From: Panagrolaimus kolymaensis
Lineage: Eukaryota > Nematoda > Chromadorea > Rhabditida > Panagrolaimidae
Length of the DNA stretch: 64,000 nt
Direction: 5' to 3'
Assembly: GCA_028622995.1 (NCBI GenBank)
Contig: JAJQJQ010000021.1
Coordinates: forward strand, 930,001 to 994,000
Shown piece by piece: positions 47,252-57,530 of this stretch. The notes below the pieces were generated by a model, which was given only the letters and a program-made list of their open reading frames with translations, was not told the DNA's origin and did no database searches. Position 1 is the first letter of the stretch, and each line of letters begins with the position of its first letter. The translations under genes and the position numbers were made by a program.

Positions 47252-49216
47252 ATGGCAGCAGCAACTTCAACGTTAGAACCTCCATCAACTAAAAATGGTA
47301 TTCGATCTCGTGGTTCACTTATTAAAGATACATCATCATTAACTGATTCAAGTACAATGTTATCTGATGAAAGAATGGAATATATTAGTGATTTGAATGT
47401 TCATGTTGCAACATTAAATTGTTGGTAAGTTTTATTGTTTGCTGTTGATGATGATTGGAAAGATCTTTGATACTATGAATTGTCGCTTGCTTGTTTTTGA
47501 CTATGTTGATACTATTTTTATAGCTCCAAACTTTTCAGGGCTTTACCACAACCATGGCCAATAGGTTCTAAATATCGAACACTTCGACTTGATGCTTTAA
47601 TTCAAACATTAAAAGAAAGTACTTATCATATCGTCTGCTTGCAAGAGGTTAGTGGTTTGTCGGTGTTTGCCTTCTTCATTTATCTTCTGATTTTTAGATT
47701 TGGAGTGAAACAGATTTTCTTAATATTGCTGAAGAAGTTTCTAATATATTCCCTCATCGACATTATTTTCACAGGTAATCAACCACCTTCATTCGAAATT
47801 ATGTTAAATGGTTATCATCTTTCTTTTCTTTTCAGCGGTTACACTGGCTCTGGAACATGCATATTAAGCCGATGGAAAATTCAATCAACTTTAATTCATC
47901 GCTATTCACTTAATGGTTTCCCTCATCATGTCCATAGGTTAGTGACATGCTATCAAGAACACATTATTATAATGGAATGTATGTTTTAGAGGTGATTGGT
48001 TTGGTGGAAAAGTTGTTGGATTAGCTGAAATTTTGATTGATGGTTATCGTCTTTGTGTTTATACAACTCATGTAAGCTTTTTATGTTTATGGTTAAATTG
48101 GAATTCCTGGGATGACTGTCATGTGCTTTTGGACATATCTAAACTATCCTTCATTATGTCGTGGATGATTGAGGTTTTCTATGAGACGCTTTTCTTTCGA
48201 TTTCACACTTTTGACCAAAGCTGTGCTTCGCTCTTCCGCTTTTTTGACTAACTTCGCTTTCTGTTGCTTTGTTTATTAACCTTTACTTTATTTTAGCTTC
48301 ACGCTGAATACAATCGCGATAATGATCTCTATCTTCCACATCGATTATCACAAGCTTTTGAACTTGCTCAATTTGTTCGACATACTTCACGTGATGCTGA
48401 TTTATTATTAGTTATGGGTGATTTTAATATTGAACCTGAAGATCTTGGATATCATCTAATTCGAAATTTGGCTAATGTTCATGATGCATGGTGTGATCGA
48501 ATCACATCACCTGATGATCAACAAGCATGTACTGGAATGACTTGTGATCGACCAGATAATTGTTTTACATCTAAAGCATTATTAAAAAAGAAACATTTGG
48601 GTAAACGATTGGATTATGTCTTATATCAATCAATTAGAAGTAAGTTTGTTTCTTTTATTAATTGCCTGTCTTTTGATTCTTAACTCACTTTTTTTGTTTG
48701 TTTCAGAACCTTTTAGCTTGGTATATTGTGATAACTGTTTTGATGTAATTCCTGGTCCAAAAAAAATTAATTATTCTGATCATTTGGGCGTATGTGCAAT
48801 GTTTCGACTTGATAAGGATACCATTGATGATTGGAATGAACCTGAAAGAATTGTTGATCGACGATTTCTTGAACAAGCTCAAGATATCCTTTCGGAAGGT
48901 GAAAAACGAATTATATGGGATCGAAGATTTTTTGGTGCAATATGTTTTCTATTATTTTTATTGATCTTTGGTGTTAGTCAACTTGGTGATGCTTTAGATT
49001 TTCCATTTTCTAAATATATTGTAAGCTTCTTTATTTTTCAATGATGCATTGCGACTAAATTTTATTCATATGTTATTTTTTTAGGTAATTCTCGCTCAAT
49101 TTTTACTAACGTTATTACTTGGTTTTTCGTTTTGGCATGGATTGGTCTTTCTTACAATTGAACGTCGAGCCATCACTGAAACAACATGGAATATCAATGA
49201 TATGCTTGATTGTTAA
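47252..49216 (+). CDS. neutral sphingomyelinase (SMPD2-like)
   Basis: Mg2+-dependent sphingomyelin phosphodiesterase that releases ceramide at cell membranes. Eight exons (47252-47424, 47539-47647, 47698-47774, 47836-47937, 47990-48071, 48297-48639, 48707-49020, 49085-49216), 443 aa, near the family length. Endonuclease/exonuclease/phosphatase-fold landmarks are all present: TLNCW (about 54-58), metal-binding Glu in VCLQEIW (about 94), YTGSGTCILSR, TTHLHAEY, GDFNIEP (about 222), a C-terminal SDHLGV (about 319-324). Two membrane segments follow near 370-388 and 401-423, the SMPD2 layout. Introns are short and motif-free apart from 48072-48296, which is longer and also lacks it. A Ser/Thr-rich N-terminal extension of about 45 residues precedes the catalytic domain. 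Confidence 0.92.
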
Positions 49217-49526
49217 CTCTTCAAATACCCTTTTTTTATTGCCATACACTAACTAGTCTCTTAATCCAAAAGATGGCGCGTGTTTGTGTTTCATTCCTGT
49301 GATAATATGATTTAATAATTTTGATATTTTTTTGTAAAATTTTTGTATGTAAAAAAGTTAAATAAAGCTTTATTATTTGTTTTTTTCTTTCCAAATTTTC
49401 ATAAACTGTGGTAAAGTAATTAGCAATATTTGCTTCATTTTATGTTAGTTCATGTCTTTAATTTTTAGAGATTTTGAAAATGCCACTTTTATCACATTTG
49501 AAATAGCTTCATTATGGTAGCACTCA
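49217..49526. other. sphingomyelinase 3' flank
   Basis: AATAAA near 49360. One + strand AAACTG copy near 49403. Nothing else seen. Confidence 0.4.
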
Positions 49527-49835
49527 CTTCCAATCAGGGGTGAGCGGATATCCGTGTCCGTGTCCGTTTCCGCGGATATCCGTGGTTTTTTCACGTCCGT
49601 ATCCGTATCCGCGTCCGAAAAAATTTTTTTTAATATCCGTGTCCGTATCCGTATCCGTGTAAGCCTTAAAAATGAAAATTCTAATACAAAATTTCCGTGT
49701 CCGTGTCCGTTTCCGCGGATATCCGGGCACTTTTGGATTTCCGTGTCCGTATCCGCTTTTACGGAACTGCCTGACGTCCGTTTCCGTATCCGTCCGTCTA
49801 AGGAAAAGTCATGTCCGCTCACCCCTGCTTCCAAT
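49527..49835. mobile_element. hAT-type MITE with CCGTGT/CCGTAT iterons
   Basis: A complete non-autonomous element of 293 bp (49535-49827) bounded by an 8-bp target-site duplication CTTCCAAT (49527-49534 and 49828-49835). The 14-bp terminal inverted repeats are perfect: CAGGGGTGAGCGGA at the left and its reverse complement at the right. The CAGGGG ends plus 8-bp duplication are typical of hAT transposons. The interior is almost entirely a degenerate 6-bp iteron (TCCGTG/TCCGTA) with three GCGGATATCC palindromes. The iterons lack stops in several frames, which creates false Asp/Thr- and Arg/Ile-rich frames on both strands. Perfect ends suggest recent insertion. No transposase is encoded. Confidence 0.93.
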
Positions 49836-50124
49836 GCATCTTATTAAGCGTCATTGACATTCCTTGGCTTCAGACATTAAAAGGGTTTCAAACTGAAGAG
49901 TGTACTATCTGGAGTATCTAATGAGACAAATGTACTACCTCGTCGTCCATTTTTTGCTTTAAAAGTTTCACCGCACATCAAAGAAAATAAAGTGGATGGG
50001 TTTCTGAGTGATAAACATGAAAGCGAAAACTCAAACAAACATCAATAAACAAATTTTTTTAAACGAAAAAATAAACCATTTAACAAATACAAATGTTTCC
50101 AACAATCATCCATACGACAAGAAA
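49836..50124. other. convergent spacer before PP4R3
   Basis: Holds the 3' end of the - strand PP4R3 gene and an AAACTG copy near 49891. No gene. Confidence 0.4.
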
Positions 50125-53100
50125 TTAAAACACTGGAGAATAATGGAGAACTTTTATCTTCTTCATTGGCGGTTGACGGATAGGTGATACACAAACTGAT
50201 GCTGGAGCACTTTTTGATTTCATTTCTTTTTCTTCATCATTATCGCTATCACTGGAATCATAATTGACAAGAGAAGTCTAAAATAATAAACTTATTATTA
50301 AAGCTCAAAACAGACAAAAAAAAGTAAACTTACTCTACGAGAACGTGGATTTGGAATGGTTTGAATCGGAGGTGATGCAAGAGGTTCTTCTTTTGATGAT
50401 GATGAGTTATTCTGCGATGAAGTTCCTCCAATTTTGAATGTAATTTTGCCAGGTTTATTTATAATTGGAGTGGGTTCAGAGCCACCAAATATGCTCGCTA
50501 CCCCATCATCGTCATCATCAGTATTCTTTCGTTTACCATGTGATGGAAAGTTAATTTCAGCATCCGATTTTCTCATAGATGTAACACCATTGATCTTCGA
50601 TGGAGAAGCTATTGAAGGTTCATCATTAGGTGTAAAACCCTAAAATAAACAAAGAGTTAAAAACAAACGATGAGACAAAAAAGAAACTAACATTTTCAAA
50701 TTTGATGTCTTCATCATCACCATTAAAGAACACATCATCATCATCTGATCTTTTTTCTTTTTCAAATTGATTCAATAAACTTTCAGGTAATCGCGTAGGA
50801 GATGGCAGTGTCGTTTTTGTTGAATTTTCTGTTTGTTTGATTTCATCTTCTTTTCGTTTATCATACTTTCTTCTAAATTTTTCGAATGTTTTGACATAAT
50901 TGTGTTGTTCCAAATCAGCTAAATGTTCAGATCCAATGTAATCAATTAAAGTACCAAAGTTATCCTAAAATTCAACAATCATAATGCAATAAAGTTATAA
51001 AAAGAAAATACATACGTGTTGAATATATTCGAATAGCTCCAAAAAGGTTGAATTCAGCAAGTTATTCTTGTCACCATTTGCATTAAAAGCTTCAACAATT
51101 GGTTGGAATAGTTTTCTATCACGAATATGACGTTGATAAACTTCATCACGAAGCTCAATAATGCGGCGAATAACTCTGCACACTTCTAAAAAGCATAACA
51201 AGGTCAACATGGAATACTAAAGTTACACAAAAATAAACTTACTTATACACGTAAGATGATGCCTGCTTTTTAGAAATACACAAATGGATGACAAGAGATC
51301 ATGTTTTATTATGTAACTTCGAATATATTGAGTGTGGTTCTTAACGCAAAAAATGAGCATTGTTAAGACCATACACACTTGACGAGAAGTATAATAATCA
51401 TCGCGAATTAATTTCCCATTCGAAATACAATCCGTTATTGGCTTAATCATTAATGGTATACAGCGTTCATAGAAGAATGATAAAAACGCTTCACAATCAC
51501 CACGAGGTTGAGCATCTGGATCAAGAATAATTCGAACTATTTCTGCCATATCTCGAGCATTTGTAAATTCTGGATCATGATCATATACCAAATATCGAAA
51601 CATCTTGTTAATCAATAGCGATTCCTATAAGTAAGAGTTAATAAAAGGTGCAAACAAAGATAAGTAAACTAACATCATCAAGAGCTGATTGCTTCATTAA
51701 AAAATGACGAAAAGAACCAAGAGAAAAATCAACAATCAAGCTCAAAAGTTCAACGCAGATAGCTTGAGTTGATGGTAAGGAACTTGAAATACACGGATCC
51801 AGTATTTCGAAGACGTCATTGTCCATCAGCATGTTAAAAAATTGTTCTCTTCCTTGAGTTCCAGATGGTTGTAAAGCTGTTACAAATTCTTTAAGAAATC
51901 CAGTCAAATCTTCTTGTCGTTGTGGCGAAGAATCATTGCTTTTGAGCTCATTAAAAAGTTGCTTCAATAATTGTTTATCAGCCTAAAAAATGAATAAATT
52001 AATGCCGCGTAAAAGAAAAAGAAAGAACTAACCATGAGCTTGGAGACGATTTCAATTCGATTGAAAAAGACACTGCTTGACAAAGTTGATAACAGATTTT
52101 CTTCGAATATTGATGGAGCCGGTAAACAAATATCTTGAAGGTATTGAAGGCGATAAGTTTGAGTGATTTTATCCTTGAGTTGTTGATTGGCAAGAGGCAA
52201 CACTTCACGAAATTGAGCTTTATCAAAGAGAAAATGACGATGTTTCTTTGGCTCTCTAACGGTTGAATCATACTCAAGCATACCAATCAAATGACGAAAA
52301 TATTTTTCACTTATAAGTTCATTCAACAATGCTTGGGAATTTAACATAAACATATCCTTTGCAATTGCAGCCATTGATGATAAAGTCCTTCGGTCTTCAA
52401 GATCTTCAGCCATTTCGAACATATCACAAAATTTTGCCAAATAACTGAAAAATAAGAATTTCAATATAACTAACAAAAATGATAATAATAAAAACTTACT
52501 CTCCACGTAAAAGAGAATTTACGATAACTTCTCGCGTATTATTACTTGACATGCTGGATTTGATCAAAGTTTCCAATTCTGATACATGCGTCATATTACA
52601 TGGTGGTAACGAGATGGTTTGTCCCCAACCTGCGCTTTCACCTGAATCACTTTCTTGATCATCTTCAATTGCGGTTTCAGATGCCTAAAATACTTTCTAA
52701 TGAATCGAGCTATTAATGTAAAAAAGCATACCTGAATCTTACAAATGCTGTAATAAACATCTTCACAACCTTGTTTTTCTTGAAAGCTTAATGCAAGATC
52801 AACTGTTTCATTTTCTGACCAAACTATCAATGTACCCTATAATAAGGAAAGGTAAAAATATATTGGAAATTTTAACATTAACTTACTTGCTGCGTCTGAT
52901 AATTGACGGATTCAGTAATACGAGATTCAAGGATGTTTGTTTCTGCAAATGGCAAAAATTAGTTTAATTGAATAACAAGCAACCGAAGCAGCTTACCTTC
53001 GCTTTCCAGCCTGACAATCAAAAACCATTCATCGAGCTTCATTGGAGATCTAACGCACGCCACATGTCCAGTACCTTTATCTTCCCATTCTTTTTGTTCA

Positions 53101-53307
53101 CAAAGCGCGTAGAGTTTGACACGATTATGTTGATTCTAAAAAGGTGATTATTGTAGATTAAATTTGTTTGAATTAAAAATAATTTACTCGAACGAAGCTT
53201 ATGATACTTAATGGATTTTCTTTTTCAGTATTGTTATCATTTCTAGCTGTCTCTGCTGCTCCTTCAATTGAACTTGGTACAGACGAACTTTCATCCTCTT
53301 CATCCAT
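50125..53307 (-). CDS. smk-1: protein phosphatase 4 regulatory subunit 3 (SMEK/SMK-1)
   Basis: Substrate-targeting subunit of the PP4 phosphatase complex, nuclear in most animals; C. elegans SMK-1 acts with DAF-16 in longevity and stress response. Twelve exons on the - strand: 53307-53188, 53135-52997, 52942-52887, 52836-52732, 52684-52500, 52444-52033, 51982-51674, 51624-51243, 51185-51016, 50964-50692, 50639-50334, 50277-50125; 869 aa with all phases consistent. An acidic N-terminal leader precedes the EVH1/PH-like domain (VKLYAL..., GTGHV..., [18 protein letters not shown]). The conserved SMEK region ([20 protein letters not shown]) and armadillo-like helices follow ([23 protein letters not shown]). 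The C-terminal tail is Asp/Ser-rich with basic patches (KRKNTDDDD). Introns are 43-56 bp except one at 65, and none carries the AAACTG array. Confidence 0.93.
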
Positions 53308-54900
53308 TGTTGAAATATAAAAAACAAATAAAAGATGATCGATGAAATATGAATGAAGTTTACACAACAAAGAAAAAATATGTGTAAAGTTTTGATTAAA
53401 AAAATGAAAGGTTTTGCTTCTAACGTTTTTGTTTGTTTCGTCTTCATTGGCATACGGTCAAAAAATCGTGGTGAGAGAAAGAAATTTTCAAAAAAGAACG
53501 ACTGTTGCTTGCAAAAATGTGTTTGACGAAAAAGTTATGAATTTCAGCATCCTTGACATTATTATGATTTTTAATTTTATTATGTTTAATTTTGAGATTA
53601 ACAAAACAAATATATTGGAGAATGGTATTAAATTTATGCTCTCAGTGTTTCAAAAATCACTAACGCTAATATTTTCTTTGTAGTAAAATTTTTAATATTA
53701 CATTTTTATGATTTTTTTAAAGATTATTTATTTTTTGCGATCTTTTTAAATTTTAAATCTTCCTTTTTTAAAGAAGAGAAATCTATTTTCATATTTTTAA
53801 ATACATTTCTTATTTTCTTCCCTAAAACTTTATTTCCCCTTTTACGTTTTTCCTCCTATTTTTCTTTTCTTCTTTCAAGCTTTCGAGCTTTTCTTGTCCA
53901 TCGCTTTTTTTTCTGTTGCCTTTGTCGACGACGTCGTTTTCGTCGTTATTTTTTTTTTGCATGGTTATGATTCGAATTCAATTTTTTTCTTTTTCCTTCT
54001 TTTTCTTTATCGCTTATTTCGTTGTTGAAAATCATAATTCAATTTTCAATTAGTTCGAAAATCACCCTTTTTTTTCTCCCGCTGAAGCCTTCTTTTTTTT
54101 CTTCTCCCGGCTTTTTTAGCAACAAAGAAAGAAGGAAGAATAAATTTTCGTTGCTGCGGCTTTTGCATTGCAATCGTTTTTGTCCTTAAAAATTTTATTT
54201 TTAAAAACTTCTTTAAAAAAAAGCAGACGACACAAAGACGACGAAGACACGATGACAAGATTTCAGTTTGATGACGACGGCACTCTTTTTCTTTTTTTTT
54301 AACTTTTTGCTTTCCGAGATGGGTGATGCCTTTGCCTTGCCCATCTTTTGCTTCTAAACTTTTTTTTGTTTGCAGTGGCTTCTTGATAAATTGTGTTTTA
54401 TAAAAAAAAGTTGTTCAAAAAAATAAAATATATAAAAAGATTTAAACCATCAAAAAGCAGTAAAGCGACAGCAGAAACAGGAATGAATATATAAAAATAA
54501 GGAGGAGCGCCATTCATTCAATTCCCTCAAATCAATTCAATTTTAAAAATAAAAAATATAAAAATTTTGTTGAAGAAGATAACAAAAAAAAGTAAGTATG
54601 ACAAAAAGCAAAAATAAAAAAAAATTTGGAAAAGAAAGAAAATAAAATTTTATAAAAAAAGAAATAAATGAAATCAGTATTTTTTTTACGTTTTTTTCTA
54701 TTCTTTTTTCATTTTTTGAAAATTTGACTAAAATGCTTTATCTTTCATTTTTTTTGGATGGGTAATTTGATGTAAAGTAAGTGAGTGTAAAAAGTAAAAA
54801 AAAATTTTTTTTTGAACTATGACAATTTATTTATTTTCCTTTTTACCCACACACAAAGTTTATTTTAAGTTTAAAAAAAATGTGATTTTTAATATTTGTA
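53308..54900. promoter_or_regulatory. divergent region, PP4R3 / ligand-gated channel leader
   Basis: No coding signal. Contains GTCGACGACGTCGTTTTCGTCG near 53922 (split by spaces) and further GACGAC units near 54225-54280. At 54590 AAAAGTAAGTATG is a good donor. A 5' untranslated exon of the downstream channel gene may end at 54591, with the reversed-motif DNA beyond it forming its first intron (inference from the donor and from where the motif array starts). Confidence 0.35.
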
Positions 54901-56420
54901 CAGTTTTGCCTCAAAGATTTTTTTCTTTATAATTATGAGAATTTAAATAAGCTTGTTTTTATGCAATTTTTTTGTAAAATAATATTTTAAATGCATGGAA
55001 TAATAGTCCATCGCGTTCGGAAATTCCATTACACAGTTTTAGAAAAATCTAAATTTTTTAATTTTAGCTTTGAAACTTATATTATTTTTTTACCCTCAAA
55101 CTAAAGCGATCACAGTTTTTTTAATTTAAAAATTATTTTCATTATTTAATCCATTGTTAGCATGTTACCGCAGTTTTTTATTTTTTAAACGTCAAAAAAC
55201 ATTACTTTGAAAAATGTCACTTGAAGTGGATAGTTTTGTGTATTTATATAATCTTGGATAGAGAGAGATAAATCGCTACAGTTTTTTTAAACCCTTTTCA
55301 TCCAACTCAGTTTTAAAAATTAAGAAAAATTTAAAAATAAAATGCGATATTGCTTTTTTATAACCATAATTGTGTGAGAGAAAACAGTTTTTATTGTTTA
55401 AAAATTTTATCCTTTTTTCCAAAGTTTAGCATACGAAAGCAGTTTTTAATTTTTTTGAATAAAGTTATGGAAAAAATACTTACTAAAAGTTTTTTTAAAT
55501 TTATTTCAAATATATATCAGTTTTTTTGGCCCTATTAACACATTATTCTATTCAGTTTTAAAAGTAAGGAAATTTTTGTAAAAAAAGTGTCTCTTTTATT
55601 ATTTTTTTAAAGTGTTAATTTACATGTTACAGTTTTTATTGAATTAAAATCATACGTATTTATTTTTTCCCTTGACAAAAAATCTACCAGTTTTTATAAT
55701 TTCTTTTATAAAGTTTTGAAGGAAAATAACCATAAGTTTAAAATGGCGATGAGAGTGTTAACAGTTTTAATTAGTTCTTTATAAGCTTAGATAGAGTGAG
55801 ATTGTAATTTTCAGTGATGACTCAGTTATTTTTTCTTATAGGAAACTATCATTCTTCAGTTTAAAAATATAAAATGTTTAATTCTGATAGACAGTGAATA
55901 TTTCAATATCAAAAATATCTTATGGATACCAATTATTTTTAAAGCTTTGGAAAAAAAACCCCATAACTTTAAAACCATCATACATGTTTAAACAGTTTTA
56001 TGTATTTTTATAACAGAGTAACATAAGTTCGCTCTTGAGCTCAGTTTTTATTTTCATCATTGCCTATTGCCGATCAGTTTAAAAAAATTAAAAAACTTTA
56101 AATTAATTGATCGACAGTTTTATCAAAAAAGCATTACGTCTCAGTATGCTCGCAGTTTATCGTTTATTATCATGTCCTTAGAATGGGCTACTAAAGCCCA
56201 TCTCAACCGCTCAGTTAAGAAATTTTTTTTACTAATAATTATGTTGAAAACCCAGTTTAAATTTATCATTAAATCCCCGATGCTAAATAACGCTCTTAGT
56301 TTTTTAATTCCACAATGAATTAGGAATTGCAGTTAATTTTTTTTTATTTTTGCAAGATTTATACATATTTTTTGCTTTCCCTTTTCTCTATCGTCTTTCT
56401 TGGTGACTTCGTCAGTTTAT
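54901..56420 (-). repeat. reversed motif array (CAGTTT on + strand)
   Basis: CAGTT starts at about 54901, 55034, 55113, 55171, 55279, 55308, 55385, 55440, 55518, 55553 and 55630, and on to about 56412. Spacing is like that of the left-hand arrays but on the opposite strand. AACTG is essentially absent here. No exon recognised. Confidence 0.75.
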
Positions 56421-56860
56421 TTGTTCCTCTTTTTTCTTACCATTTTTGGAAACATTTTGTTTCATTTTATTTTTATTTACATAATTTTTTTTTCTTGCAT
56501 CGACCACAAAAACGAGAAAAAAAACTCGTCGTGCCTTAATTTTTTTTTATTCGGGTTTGGGTGTAATTTGTTGTTGTCTCAAATGCATCGTTACGTTTTG
56601 CATAATTACTTTGACTTTTTTTATTTTTACTTTGCTTTACATTTTTTGTTCTTCAAAGTAAAATCTCTGACGCGCAAGAAAAAAAAGAAGATAGAATTTG
56701 TAAATAGTTTAATGGAAATTAAAAAAAAAGAAAAGAAATCCAAGCCTTTTAAAAAGGCATTTTGAGAAAAAAAAGCAAGTAAGCATTTAGTTTTTAGTTT
56801 TTATTTATTTACTGTTTATGGATTTTTATGCTTCTGTGTGACATGCTTGGTTTTTTGGCG
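56421..56860. other. motif-free island
   Basis: No CAGTT between about 56412 and 56866. T-rich with Phe-rich false frames. No gene supported. Confidence 0.3.
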
Positions 56861-57120
56861 AAATTCAGTTTTGATATAAACGAATTTTGGTCAATTCAAT
56901 TCAGTTTTAAAATTACTGTAATAAAAAAATTTTACATCGATTCAGTTTTTTTTACCACTTTAGTTAATATAATTGGTGGAATAAAACCCATCCCTGTTAT
57001 TTTTCCAAATCCCGACGACGTAACCCAGTTTTATCAAGAAAAAAAAATCCAAAATTTTTAATAATGGCAATGTTTTAAAGTTTCCATTGCCTAATTACAC
57101 CCCTCCTCAGTTTTTTATTT
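56861..57120 (-). repeat. short reversed motif array
   Basis: CAGTTT near 56866, 56902, 56942, 57026 and 57107, all in the reversed orientation. A 77-codon frame across it has no splice or homology support. Confidence 0.5.
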
Positions 57121-57530
57121 AATTTAAATGATGCTTATAAAGATTCACGTCAGCGCCGTTACTGCTTTGCCTTTTTTTTCTTTCGTTGTCTGGTTTGCCA
57201 GACTTTTAACTTTTTTAACGTAAATTTCTACAGATTTTTAAACGGTTAGCTTGAGCTTCTAAGATTCATTTTTTTTATTCTGTCTTCACGAATATATTCA
57301 TTAAGATCTGAATATTAAGAATTAGTAAGATCAGAAAAAAATACCGACTGCATGTCGAGATACATAGTTGTAAAGTTTTTTTTAATACAAAATTTGAGAT
57401 TTTTTCAAAATGAAAAACCATGCTTTTTCGCTGCGCGTTTCAAAAAAACAAAAGAAACTCTTTCCAGCGAGACAACGAAAGAAAAAAAAGGCAAAGCAGT
57501 ATTTTCTATTGCTTGATGCAGACGTGGATT
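57121..57530. other. motif-free island
   Basis: No CAGTT. Contains locally mixed sequence with CGTCAGCGCCGTTACTGC near 57148 and a purine tract near 57475. No gene supported. Confidence 0.3.

Noticed and set aside
49445..49857. Frames rich in Asp/Thr or Arg/Ile on both strands
   Set aside because: Translations of the 6-bp iterons inside the MITE; no independent gene evidence.
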